From the NCBI RefSeq assembly GCF_964340395.1, contig NC_135563.1, positions 1-64,000 of the forward strand: DNA of 64,000 bases. Reading direction: 5' to 3'. The DNA comes from Glandiceps talaboti. Lineage: Eukaryota; Hemichordata; Enteropneusta; Spengelidae. Position 1 is the stretch's first letter. Every line of letters begins with the position of its first letter. Position numbers and translations under genes: made by a program. The notes beneath the pieces are model-generated. The model ran no database searches and was not told the origin of the DNA. It was given only the letters and a program-made list of their open reading frames with translations. Of the stretch, positions 23,774 through 36,595 are shown piece by piece.

Positions 23774-24851
23774 CATAATTAGTTAAAACATAAACAATAC
23801 TGTCAAAACCCGACCAAACCGCAAACCGGTCGACACCTGTCCAAACCTGTTCTGTACAGGTTTAAATGAGTCAAAACCTGTGCGAACCTGTCTAAACGGT
23901 CCAAACCGGTCGAAAACCTATCCAAGGCGGACCAAAACTGGTGAAAATGAGTCAATACCGGTCAAAACCTTCCAAATTGGTTATAATCATGTGAAAACAG
24001 ATCAAAACTGGTCAAAACCTGTCAAAACTGGTTCAAACCTGTCGAAATCTATCGAAACCAGTCCAAAACTGGTGAAAACAAGTCAAAACCGATCAAAACC
24101 AGTCAACACCGGTTTAAAACCGATCAAAACTGGTCAAAACCTGTCGCAAACCGGTTTAAAACCTGTGCAAACAGGTCAAACCTCTCCAAACCGGTCAAAA
24201 ACCTATCCAAACTTGTCCAAAATAGGTGCAAACAACTCAAAACCCGTCAAAACCAGTCAAAACTTGTCCAAACCTGTCCAAACCTTTCAAAATCGGTCCA
24301 AACCGGTCCAAAACCATTGCAAACAAGTCAAAAAAACGTCAAAACCTGTCCATACCGGTCAAAACCTTCCAAATTGGTTATAATCATGTGAAAACAGATC
24401 AAAACTGGTCAAAACCTGTCAAAACTGGTTCAAACCTGTCGAAATCTATCGAAACCAGTCCAAAACTGGTGAAAACAAGTCAAAACCGATCAAAACCAGT
24501 CAAAACCGGTTTAAAACCGATCAAAACTGATCAAAACTGGTTAAAACCTGTCGCAAACCGGTTTAAAACCAGTGAAAACTGGTCAAAACCTGTGCAAACA
24601 GGTCAAACCTCTCCAAACCGGTCAAAAACCTCTCCAAACCTGTCCAAAATAGGTGCAAACAACTCAAAACCCGTTAAAACCAGTCAAAACCTGTCCAAAC
24701 CTGTCAAAACCGGTCCAAACCGGTCGAAAACCTATCCAAACTGGTCCAAAACCAGTGCAAACAAGATAAAAAACGTCAAAACCTGTCCATTCCGGTCAAA
24801 TCCTTCCAAATTGGTTATAATCATGTGAAAACAGATCAAAACTGGTCAAAA
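22901..24851. repeat. 1951-bp tandem duplication, copy B
   Basis: Second copy. At the A/B junction GATCAAAACTGGTCAAAA (22883-22900) is followed by ACCGGTTC; at the end of copy B the same 18 bases are followed by ACCTGTC, the usual continuation. The shared GATCAAAACTGGTCAAAA, also present before 20950, marks the exchange point. Confidence 0.9.
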
Positions 24852-26660
24852 CCTGTCAAAACTGGTTCAAACCTGTCGAAATCTATCGAAACCAGTCTAA
24901 AACTGGTGAAAACAAGTCAAAACCGATCAAAACCAGTCAACACCGGTTTAAAACCGATCAAAACTGATCAAAACTGGTTAAAACCTGTCGCAAACCGGTT
25001 TAAAACCAGTGAAAACTGGTCAAAACCTGTGCAAACAGGTCAAACCTCTCCAAACCGGTCAAAAACCTATCCAAACCTGTCCAAAATAGGTGCAAACAAC
25101 TCAAAACCCGTTAAAACCAGTCAAAACTTGTCCAAACCTGTCCAAACCTGTCAAAACCGGTCCAAACCGCTCGAAAACCTATCCAAACTGGTCCAAAACC
25201 TGTGCAAACAAGTCAAAACTGATCAAAACCAGTCAACACCGGTTTAAAACCGATCAAAACTGATCAAAACTGGTCAAAACCTGTCAAAACCGATCAAAAC
25301 CAGTCAACACCGGTTTAAAACCGATCAAAACTGATCAAAACTGGTTAAAACCTGTCGCAAACCGGTTTAAAACCAGTGAAAACTGGTCAAAACCTGTGCA
25401 AACAGGTCAAACCTCTCCAAACCGGTCAAAAACCTATCCAAACCTGTCCAAAATAGGTGCAAACAACTCAAAACCCGTTAAAACCAGTCAAAACTTGTCC
25501 AAACCTGTCCAAACCTGTCAAAACCGGTCCAAACCGGTCGAAAACCTATCCAAACTGGTCCAAAACCAGTGCAAACAAGTCAAAACTGATCAAAACCAGT
25601 CAACACCGGTTTAAAACCGGTAAAAACTGATCAAAACTGGTCAAAACCTGTCAAAACCGGTCCATAACCTATGCAAACAAGACAAAACAGGTCAAAACCT
25701 GTCCATACCGGTCAAAACCTTCAAAATTGGTTATAATCATGTGAAAACAGATCAAAACTGGTCAAAACCTGTCAAAACTGGTTCAAACCTGTCGAAATCT
25801 ATCGAAACCAGTCCAAAACTGGTGAAAACAAGTCAAAACCGATCAAAACCAGTCAACACCGGTTTAAAACCGATCAAAACTGATCAAAACTGGTTAAAAC
25901 CTGTCGCAAACCGGTTTAAAACCAGTGAAAACTGGTCAAAACCCTGTGCAAACAGGTCAAACCTCTCCAAACCGGTCAAAAACCTATCCAAACCTGTCCA
26001 AAATAGGTGCAAACAACTCAAAACCCGTTAAAACCAGTCAAAACTTGTCCAAACCTGTCCAAACCTGTCAAAACCGGTCCAAACCGGTCGAAAACCTATC
26101 CAAACTGGTCCAAAACCAGTGCAAACAAGTCAAAACTGATCAAAACCAGTCAACACCGGTTTAAAACCGGTAAAAACTGATCAAAACTGGTCAAAACCTG
26201 TCAAAACCGGTTCAAAACCGGTCCAAACCTGTCCAAAACCATTCCAAACCGGTCACAACCTGTCCAAACCGGTCCATAACCTATGCAAACAAGACAAAAC
26301 AGGTCAAAACCTGTCCATACCGGTCAAAACCTTCAAAATTGGTTATAATCATGTGAAAACAGATCAAAACTGGTCAAAACCTGTCAAAACTGGTTCAAAC
26401 CTGTCGAAATCTATCGAAACCAGTCCAAAACTGGTGAAAACAAGTCAAAACCGATCAAAACCAGTCAACACCGGTTTAAAACCGATCAAAACTGGTCAAA
26501 ACTGGTCAAAACCTGTCGCAAACCGGTTTAAAACCTGTGCAAACAGGTCAAACCTCTCCAAACCGGTCAAAAACCTATCCAAACCGGTCCAAAACCATTG
26601 CAAACAAGACAAAAAACGTCAAAACATGTCCATACCGGTTTTAAACCAGTCAAATCCGAT
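23774..26660. repeat. Satellite unit U12, 2887 bp, C-R haplotype
   Basis: Mosaic. Starts as copy B of the 1951-bp duplication (to 24851), continues with U4/U5-like sequence (CCGCTCGAAAACC near 25166), then two U3-like sub-blocks, and ends like U3 (25925-26660 matches 5423-6158). Confidence 0.82.
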
Positions 26661-28324
26661 CATAATTAGTTAAAACATAAACAATACTGTCAAAACCCGA
26701 CCAAACCGCAAACCGGTCGACACCTGTCCAAACCTGTTGTGTACAGGTTTAAATGAGTCAAAACCTGTGCAAACCTGTCTAAACGGTCCAAACCGGTCGA
26801 AAACCTATCCAAGGCGGACCAAAACTGGTGAAAATGAGTCAATACCTGTCAAAACCTTCCAAGTTGGTTATAATCATGTGAAAACAGATGAAAACTGGTC
26901 AAAACCTGTCAAAACTGGTTCAAACCTGTCGAAATCTATCGAAACCAGTCCAAAACTGGTGAAAACAAGTCAAAACCGATCAAAACCAGTCAACACCGGT
27001 TTAAAACCGATCAAAACTGGTCAAAACCTGTCGCAAACCGGTTTAAAACCTGTGCAAACAGGTCAAACCTCTCCAAACCGGTCAAAAACCTATCCAAACT
27101 TGTCCAAAATAGGTGCAAACAACTCAAAACCCGTCAAAACCAGTCAAAACTTGTCCAAACCTGTCCAAAACTTTCAAAATCGGTCCAAACCGGTCCAAAA
27201 CCATTGCAAACAAGACAAAAAACGTCAAAACCTGTCCATACCGGTCAAAACCTTCCAAATTGGTTATAATCATGTGAAAACAGATCAAAACTGGTCAAAA
27301 CCTGTCAAAACTGGTTCAAACCTGTCGAAATCTATCGAAACCAGTTTAAAACTGGTGAAAACAAGTCAAAACTGATCAAAACCAGTCAACACCGGTTTAA
27401 AACCGATCAAAACTGATCAAAACTGGTTAAAACCTGTCGCAAAACGGTTTAAAACCAGTGAAAACTGGTCAAAACCTGTGCAAACAGGTCAAACCTCTCC
27501 AAACCGGTCAAAAACCTATCCAAACCTGTCCAAAATAGGTGCAAACAACTCAAAACCCGTTAAAACCAGTCAAAACTTGTCCAAACCTGTCCAAACCTGT
27601 CAAAACCGGTCAAAACCGGTCGAAAACCTATCCAAACTGGTCCAAAACCAGTGCAAAGAAGATAAAAAACGTCAAAACCTGTCCATTCCGGTCAAATCCT
27701 TCCAAATTGGTTATAATCATGTGAAAACAGATCAAAACTGGTCAAAACCTGTCAAAACTGGTTCAAACCTGTCGAAATCTATCGAAACCAGTCTAAAACT
27801 GGTGAAAACAAGTCAAAACCGATCAAAACCAGTCAACACCGGTTTAAAACCGATCAAAACTGATCAAAACTGGTTAAAACCTGTCGCAAACCGGTTTAAA
27901 ACCAGTGAAAACTGGTCAAAACCTGTGCAAACAGGTCAAACCTCTCCAAACCGGTCAAAAACCTATCCAAACCTGTCCAAAATAGGTGCAAACAACTCAA
28001 AACCCGTTAAAACCAGTCAAAACTTGTCCAAACCTGTCCAAACCTGTCAAAACCGGTCCAAACCGCTCGAAAACCTATCCAAACTGGTCCAAAACCTGTG
28101 CAAACAAGTCAAAACTGATCAAAACCAGTCAACACCGGTTTAAAACCGATCAAAACTGATCAAAACTGGTCAAAACCTGTCAAAACCGGTTTGAAACCGG
28201 TCCAAACCTGTCCAAAACCATTCCAAACCGGTCACAACCTGTCCAAACCGGTCCATAACCTATGCAAACAAGACAAAACAGGTCAAAACCTGTCCATACC
28301 GGTTTTAAACCAGTCAAATCCGAT
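26661..28324. repeat. Satellite unit U13, 1664 bp, G haplotype
   Basis: Third copy of the U4 type. Near 27641 it reads CTGGTCCAAAACC where U4 and U8 have CTGGTCGAAAACC. U17 shares this state. Confidence 0.87.
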
Positions 28325-30242
28325 CATAATTAGTTAAAACATAAACAATACTGTCAAAACCCGACCAAACCGCAAACCGGTCGACACCTGTCCAAACCTG
28401 TTCTGTACAGGTTTAAATGAGTCAAAACCTGTGCAAACCTGTCTAAACGGTCCAAACCGGTCGAAAACCTATCCAAGGCGGACCAAAACTGGTGAAAATG
28501 AGTCAATACCGGTCAAAACCTTCCAAATTGGTTATAATCATGTGAAAACAGATCAAAACTGGTCAAAACCTGTCAAAACTGGTGCAAACCTGTCGAAATC
28601 TATCGAAACCAGTCTAAAACTGGTGAAAACAAGTCAAAACCGATCAAAACCAGTCAACACCGGTTTGAAACCGATCAAAACTGATCAAAACTGGTTAAAA
28701 CCTGTCGCAAACCGGTTTAAAACCAGTGAAAACTGGTCAAAACCTGTGCAAACAGGTCAAACCGGTCAAAAACCTATCCAAACCTGTCCAAAATAGGTGC
28801 AAACAACTCAAAACCCGTTAAAACCAGTCAAAACTTGTCCAAACCTGTCCAAACCTGTCAAAACTGGTCCAAACCGGTCGAAAACCTATCCAAACTGGTC
28901 CAAAACCAGTGCAAACAAGTCAAAACTGATCAAAACCAGTCAACACCGGTTTAAAACCGGTCAAAACTGATCAAAACTGGTCAAAACCTGTCAAAACTGG
29001 TTCAAACCTGTCGAAATCTATCGAAACCAGTCCAAAACTGGTGAAAACAAGTCAAAACCGATCAAAACCAGTCAACACCGGTTTAAAACCGATCAAAACT
29101 GGTCAAAACTGGTCAAAACCTGTCGCAAACCGGTTTAAAACCTGTGCAAACAGGTCAAACCTCTCCAAACCGGTCAAAAACCTATCCAAACCTGTCCAAA
29201 ATAGGTGCAAACAATTCAAAACCCGTCAAAACCAGTCAAAACTTGTCCAAACCTGTCCAAACCTTTCAAAATCGGTCCAAACCGGTCCAAAACCATTGAA
29301 AACAAGACAAAAAACGTCAAAACCTGTCCATACCGGTCAAATCCTTCCAAATTGGTTATAATCATGTGAAAACAGATCAAAACTGGTCAAAACCTGTCAA
29401 AACTGGTTCAAACCTGTCGAAATCTATCGAAACCAGTCTAAAACTGGTGAAAACAAGTCAAAACCGATCAAAACCAGTCAACACCGGTTTAAAACCGATC
29501 AAAACTGATCAAAACTGGTTAAAACCTGTCGCAAACCGGTTTAAAACCAGTGAAAACTGGTCAAAACCCTGTGCAAACAGGTCAAACCTCTCCAAACCGG
29601 TCAAAAACCTATCCAAACCTGTCCAAAATAGGTGCAAACAACTCAAAACCCGTTAAAACCAGTCAAAACTTGTCCAAACCTGTCCAAACCTGTCAAAACC
29701 GGTCCAAACCGCTCGAAAACCTATCCAAACTGGTCCAAAACCAGTGCAAACAAGACAAAAAACGTCAAAACCTGTCCATACCGGTCAAATCCTTCCAAAT
29801 TGGTTATAATCATGTGAAAACAGATCTAAACTGGTCAAAACCTGTCAAAACTGGTTCAAACCTGTCGAAATCTATCGAAACCAGTCTAAAACTGGTGAAA
29901 ACAAGTCAAAACCGATCAAAACCAGTCAACACCGGTTTAAAACCGATCAAAACTGATCAAAACTGGTTAAAACCAGTCAAAACTTGTCCAAACCTGTCCA
30001 AACCTGTCAAAACCGGTCCAAACCGCTCGAAAACCTATCCAAACTGGTCCAAAACCTGTGCAAACAAGTCAAAACTGATCAAAACCAGTCAACACCGGTT
30101 TAAAACCGATCAAAACTGATCAAAACTGGTCAAAACCTGTCAAAACCGATCAAAACCGGTCCAAACCTGTCCAAAACCTATGCAAACAAGACAGAACAGG
30201 TCAAAACCTGTCCATACCGGTTTTAAACCAGTCAAATCCGAT
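28325..30242. repeat. Satellite unit U14, 1918 bp, C haplotype
   Basis: Shortened U5 type. Two joins: GGTTAAAACC/AGTCAAAACTTG near 29972 (134 bp missing against U5 9473-9606) and GATCAAAACC/GGTCCAAACC near 30157 (388 bp missing against U5 9790-10177). Both joins are at the shared AAAACC of the monomer, and 134+388 accounts for the whole 522-bp difference. Confidence 0.87.
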
Positions 30243-31480
30243 CATAATTAGTTAAAACATAAACAATACTGTCAAAACCCGACCAAACCGCAAACCGGTC
30301 GACACCTGTCCAAACCTGTTGTGTACAGGTTTAAATGAGTCAAAACCTGTGCAAACCTGTCTAAACGGTCCAAACCGGTCGAAAACCTATCCAAGGCGGA
30401 CCAAAACTGGTGAAAATGAGTCAATACCTGTCAAAACCTTCCAAGTTGGTTATAATCATGTGAAAACAGATCAAAACTGGTCAAAACCTGTCAAAACTGG
30501 TTCAAACCTGTCGAAATCTATCGAAACCAGTCCAAAACTGGTGAAAACAAGTCAAAACCGATCAAAACCAGTCAACACCGGTTTAAAACCGATCAAAACT
30601 GGTCAAAACCTGTCGCAAACCAGTTTAAAACCAGTGAAAACTGGTCAAAACCTGTGCAAACAGGTCAAACCTCTCCAAACCGGTCAAAAACCTATCCAAA
30701 CCTGTCCAAAATAGGTGCAAACAACTCAAAACCCGTCAAAACCAGTCAAAACTTGTCCAAACCGGTCGAAAACCTATCCAAACTGGTCCAAAACCAGTGC
30801 AAACAAATCAAAACTGATCAAAACCAGTCAACACCGGTTTTAAACCGGTCAAAACTGATCAAAACTGGTCAAAACCGGTCAAAACCTGTTTAAAACCAGT
30901 CAACATAGGTTTAAAACCGATCAAAACTGATCAAAACCTGTCGCAAACCGGTCAAACCGGTCAAAACCGGTCAAAAATAGGTGCAAACAACTCAAAACTC
31001 GTCAAAACCGATCAAAACTTGTCAAAACCTGTCCAAACCTTTCAAAATCGGTCCAAACCGGTCCAAAACCATTGCAAACAAGACAAAAAACGTCAAAACC
31101 TGTCTATACCGGTCAAAACCTTCCAAATTGGTTATAATCATGTGAAAACAGATCAAAACTGGTCAAAACCAGTCAAAACTTGTCCAAACCTGTCCAAACC
31201 TGTCCAAACCGGTCCAAACCGGTCGAAAACCTATCCAAACTTGTCCAAAACCTGTGCAAACAAGTTAAAACTGATCAAAACCAGTCAACACCGGTTTAAA
31301 ACCGGTCAAAACTGATCAAAACTGGTCAAAACCTGTCAAAACCGGTTTAAAACCGGTCCAAACCTGTCCAAAACCATTCCAAACCGGTCACAACCTGTCC
31401 AAACCGGTCCAAAACCTATGCAAACAAGACAAAACAGGTCAAAACCTGTCCATACCGGTTTTAAACCAGTCAAATCCGAT
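30243..31480. repeat. Satellite unit U15, 1238 bp, G haplotype
   Basis: U6 type with one deletion. Sequence equivalent to U6 up to 31170 (U6 11190) is joined to U6 12446 onwards, removing exactly 1255 bp, the full length difference from 2493. The join is again at AAAACC. Confidence 0.88.
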
Positions 31481-33013
31481 CATAATTAGTTAAAACATAA
31501 ACAATACTGTCAAAACCCGACCAAACCGCAAACCGGTCGACACCTGTCCAAACCTGTTCTGTACAGGTTTAAATGAGTCAAAACCTGTGCGAACCTGTCT
31601 AAACGGTCCAAACCGGTCGAAAACCTATCCAAGGCGGACCAAAACTGGTGAAAATGAGTCAATACCGGTCAAAACCTTCCAAATTGGTTATAATCATGTG
31701 AAAACAGATCAAAACTGGTCAAAACCTGTCAAAACTGGTTCAAACCTGTCGAAATCTATCGAAACCAGTCCAAAACTGGTGAAAACAAGTCAAAACCGAT
31801 CAAAACCAGTCAACACCGGTTTAAAACCGATCAAAACTGGTCAAAACCTGTCGCAAACCGGTTTAAAACCTGTGCAAACAGGTCAAACCTCTCCAAACCG
31901 GTCAAAAACCTATCCAAACTTGTCCAAAATAGGTGCAAACAACTCAAAACCCGTCAAAACCAGTCAAAACTTGTCCAAACCTGTCCAAACCTTTCAAAAT
32001 CGGTCCAAACCGGTCCAAAACCATTGCAAACAAGTCAAAAAAACGTCAAAACCTGTCCATACCGGTCAAAACCTTCCAAATTGGTTATAATCATGTGAAA
32101 ACAGATCAAAACTGGTCAAAACCTGTCAAAACTGGTTCAAACCTGTCGAAATCTATCGAAACCAGTCCAAAACTGGTGAAAACAAGTCAAAACCGATCAA
32201 AACCAGTCAAAACCGGTTTAAAACCGATCAAAACTGATCAAAACTGGTTAAAACCTGTCGCAAACCGGTTTAAAACCAGTGAAAACTGGTCAAAACCTGT
32301 GCAAACAGGTCAAACCTCTCCAAACCGGTCAAAAACCTCTCCAAACCTGTCCAAAATAGGTGCAAACAACTCAAAACCCGTTAAAACCAGTCAAAACTTG
32401 TCCAAACCTGTCCAAACCTGTCAAAACCGGTCCAAACCGGTCGAAAACCTATCCAAACTGGTCCAAAACCAGTGCAAACAAGTCAAAACTGATCAAAACC
32501 AGTCAACACCGGTTTAAAACCGGTAAAAACTGATCAAAACTGGTCAAAACCTGTCAAAACCGGTTCAAAACCGGTCCAAACCTGTCCAAAACCATTCCAA
32601 ACCGGTCACAACCTGTCCAAACCGGTCCATAACCTATGCAAACAAGACAAAACAGGTCAAAACCTGTCCATACCGGTCAAAACCTTCAAAATTGGTTATA
32701 ATCATGTGAAAACAGATCAAAACTGGTCAAAACCTGTCAAAACTGGTTCAAACCTGTCGAAATCTATCGAAACCAGTCCAAAACTGGTGAAAACAAGTCA
32801 AAACCGATCAAAACCAGTCAACACCGGTTTAAAACCGATCAAAACTGGTCAAAACTGGTCAAAACCTGTCGCAAACCGGTTTAAAACCTGTGCAAACAGG
32901 TCAAACCTCTCCAAACCGGTCAAAAACCTATCCAAACCGGTCCAAAACCATTGCAAACAAGACAAAAAACGTCAAAACATGTCCATACCGGTTTTAAACC
33001 AGTCAAATCCGAT
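31481..33013. repeat. Satellite unit U16, 1533 bp, C-R haplotype
   Basis: C-R head like U12 and U20 joined to the U3-type tail (from about 32340). Shorter than U12 by 1354 bp because the U4/U5-like middle is missing. Confidence 0.85.
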
Positions 33014-34677
33014 CATAATTAGTTAAAACATAAACAATACTGTCAAAACCCGACCAAACCGCAAACCGGTCGACACCTGTCCAAACCTGTTGTGTACAGG
33101 TTTAAATGAGTCAAAACCTGTGCAAACCTGTCTAAACGGTCCAAACCGGTCGAAAACCTATCCAAGGCGGACCAAAACTGGTGAAAATGAGTCAATACCT
33201 GTCAAAACCTTCCAAGTTGGTTATAATCATGTGAAAACAGATGAAAACTGGTCAAAACCTGTCAAAACTGGTTCAAACCTGTCGAAATCTATCGAAACCA
33301 GTCCAAAACTGGTGAAAACAAGTCAAAACCGATCAAAACCAGTCAACACCGGTTTAAAACCGATCAAAACTGGTCAAAACCTGTCGCAAACCGGTTTAAA
33401 ACCTGTGCAAACAGGTCAAACCTCTCCAAACCGGTCAAAAACCTATCCAAACTTGTCCAAAATAGGTGCAAACAACTCAAAACCCGTCAAAACCAGTCAA
33501 AACTTGTCCAAACCTGTCCAAAACTTTCAAAATCGGTCCAAACCGGTCCAAAACCATTGCAAACAAGACAAAAAACGTCAAAACCTGTCCATACCGGTCA
33601 AAACCTTCCAAATTGGTTATAATCATGTGAAAACAGATCAAAACTGGTCAAAACCTGTCAAAACTGGTTCAAACCTGTCGAAATCTATCGAAACCAGTTT
33701 AAAACTGGTGAAAACAAGTCAAAACTGATCAAAACCAGTCAACACCGGTTTAAAACCGATCAAAACTGATCAAAACTGGTTAAAACCTGTCGCAAAACGG
33801 TTTAAAACCAGTGAAAACTGGTCAAAACCTGTGCAAACAGGTCAAACCTCTCCAAACCGGTCAAAAACCTATCCAAACCTGTCCAAAATAGGTGCAAACA
33901 ACTCAAAACCCGTTAAAACCAGTCAAAACTTGTCCAAACCTGTCCAAACCTGTCAAAACCGGTCAAAACCGGTCGAAAACCTATCCAAACTGGTCCAAAA
34001 CCAGTGCAAAGAAGATAAAAAACGTCAAAACCTGTCCATTCCGGTCAAATCCTTCCAAATTGGTTATAATCATGTGAAAACAGATCAAAACTGGTCAAAA
34101 CCTGTCAAAACTGGTTCAAACCTGTCGAAATCTATCGAAACCAGTCTAAAACTGGTGAAAACAAGTCAAAACCGATCAAAACCAGTCAACACCGGTTTAA
34201 AACCGATCAAAACTGATCAAAACTGGTTAAAACCTGTCGCAAACCGGTTTAAAACCAGTGAAAACTGGTCAAAACCTGTGCAAACAGGTCAAACCTCTCC
34301 AAACCGGTCAAAAACCTATCCAAACCTGTCCAAAATAGGTGCAAACAACTCAAAACCCGTTAAAACCAGTCAAAACTTGTCCAAACCTGTCCAAACCTGT
34401 CAAAACCGGTCCAAACCGCTCGAAAACCTATCCAAACTGGTCCAAAACCTGTGCAAACAAGTCAAAACTGATCAAAACCAGTCAACACCGGTTTAAAACC
34501 GATCAAAACTGATCAAAACTGGTCAAAACCTGTCAAAACCGGTTTGAAACCGGTCCAAACCTGTCCAAAACCATTCCAAACCGGTCACAACCTGTCCAAA
34601 CCGGTCCATAACCTATGCAAACAAGACAAAACAGGTCAAAACCTGTCCATACCGGTTTTAAACCAGTCAAATCCGAT
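33014..34677. repeat. Satellite unit U17, 1664 bp, G haplotype
   Basis: Copy of U13 at +6353; no difference noticed. Confidence 0.87.
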
Positions 34678-36595
34678 CATAATTAGTTAAAACATAAACA
34701 ATACTGTCAAAACCCGACCAAACCGCAAACCGGTCGACACCTGTCCAAACCTGTTCTGTACAGGTTTAAATGAGTCAAAACCTGTGCAAACCTGTCTAAA
34801 CGGTCCAAACCGGTCGAAAACCTATCCAAGGCGGACCAAAACTGGTGAAAATGAGTCAATACCGGTCAAAACCTTCCAAATTGGTTATAATCATGTGAAA
34901 ACAGATCAAAACTGGTCAAAACCTGTCAAAACTGGTGCAAACCTGTCGAAATCTATCGAAACCAGTCTAAAACTGGTGAAAACAAGTCAAAACCGATCAA
35001 AACCAGTCAACACCGGTTTGAAACCGATCAAAACTGATCAAAACTGGTTAAAACCTGTCGCAAACCGGTTTAAAACCAGTGAAAACTGGTCAAAACCTGT
35101 GCAAACAGGTCAAACCGGTCAAAAACCTATCCAAACCTGTCCAAAATAGGTGCAAACAACTCAAAACCCGTTAAAACCAGTCAAAACTTGTCCAAACCTG
35201 TCCAAACCTGTCAAAACTGGTCCAAACCGGTCGAAAACCTATCCAAACTGGTCCAAAACCAGTGCAAACAAGTCAAAACTGATCAAAACCAGTCAACACC
35301 GGTTTAAAACCGGTCAAAACTGATCAAAACTGGTCAAAACCTGTCAAAACTGGTTCAAACCTGTCGAAATCTATCGAAACCAGTCCAAAACTGGTGAAAA
35401 CAAGTCAAAACCGATCAAAACCAGTCAACACCGGTTTAAAACCGATCAAAACTGGTCAAAACTGGTCAAAACCTGTCGCAAACCGGTTTAAAACCTGTGC
35501 AAACAGGTCAAACCTCTCCAAACCGGTCAAAAACCTATCCAAACCTGTCCAAAATAGGTGCAAACAATTCAAAACCCGTCAAAACCAGTCAAAACTTGTC
35601 CAAACCTGTCCAAACCTTTCAAAATCGGTCCAAACCGGTCCAAAACCATTGAAAACAAGACAAAAAACGTCAAAACCTGTCCATACCGGTCAAATCCTTC
35701 CAAATTGGTTATAATCATGTGAAAACAGATCAAAACTGGTCAAAACCTGTCAAAACTGGTTCAAACCTGTCGAAATCTATCGAAACCAGTCTAAAACTGG
35801 TGAAAACAAGTCAAAACCGATCAAAACCAGTCAACACCGGTTTAAAACCGATCAAAACTGATCAAAACTGGTTAAAACCTGTCGCAAACCGGTTTAAAAC
35901 CAGTGAAAACTGGTCAAAACCCTGTGCAAACAGGTCAAACCTCTCCAAACCGGTCAAAAACCTATCCAAACCTGTCCAAAATAGGTGCAAACAACTCAAA
36001 ACCCGTTAAAACCAGTCAAAACTTGTCCAAACCTGTCCAAACCTGTCAAAACCGGTCCAAACCGCTCGAAAACCTATCCAAACTGGTCCAAAACCAGTGC
36101 AAACAAGACAAAAAACGTCAAAACCTGTCCATACCGGTCAAATCCTTCCAAATTGGTTATAATCATGTGAAAACAGATCTAAACTGGTCAAAACCTGTCA
36201 AAACTGGTTCAAACCTGTCGAAATCTATCGAAACCAGTCTAAAACTGGTGAAAACAAGTCAAAACCGATCAAAACCAGTCAACACCGGTTTAAAACCGAT
36301 CAAAACTGATCAAAACTGGTTAAAACCAGTCAAAACTTGTCCAAACCTGTCCAAACCTGTCAAAACCGGTCCAAACCGCTCGAAAACCTATCCAAACTGG
36401 TCCAAAACCTGTGCAAACAAGTCAAAACTGATCAAAACCAGTCAACACCGGTTTAAAACCGATCAAAACTGATCAAAACTGGTCAAAACCTGTCAAAACC
36501 GATCAAAACCGGTCCAAACCTGTCCAAAACCTATGCAAACAAGACAGAACAGGTCAAAACCTGTCCATACCGGTTTTAAACCAGTCAAATCCGAT
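34678..36595. repeat. Satellite unit U18, 1918 bp, C haplotype
   Basis: Copy of U14 at +6353 with the same two deletion joins (near 36325 and 36510), showing these deletions preceded the block duplication. Confidence 0.87.

Larger units (their letters stand above)
25987..31170. repeat. 5184-bp duplicated block, copy 1
   Basis: Matches 32340-37523 at an offset of 6353 bp. Left limit is A/C at 25986/32339, right limit A/T at 31171/37524. It includes the end of U12, all of U13 and U14 and most of U15, including the shared deletions in U14 and U18. Confidence 0.88.
23774..31480. repeat. Super-repeat copy 3, shortened, 7707 bp (U12-U15)
   Basis: Same four-unit order as the 9067-bp super-repeat but with lengths 2887, 1664, 1918 and 1238. 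From about 25902 to 29974 it follows copy 1 at an offset of 20502 bp. The U5-type unit has lost 134 and 388 bp and the U6-type unit 1255 bp. Confidence 0.82.
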
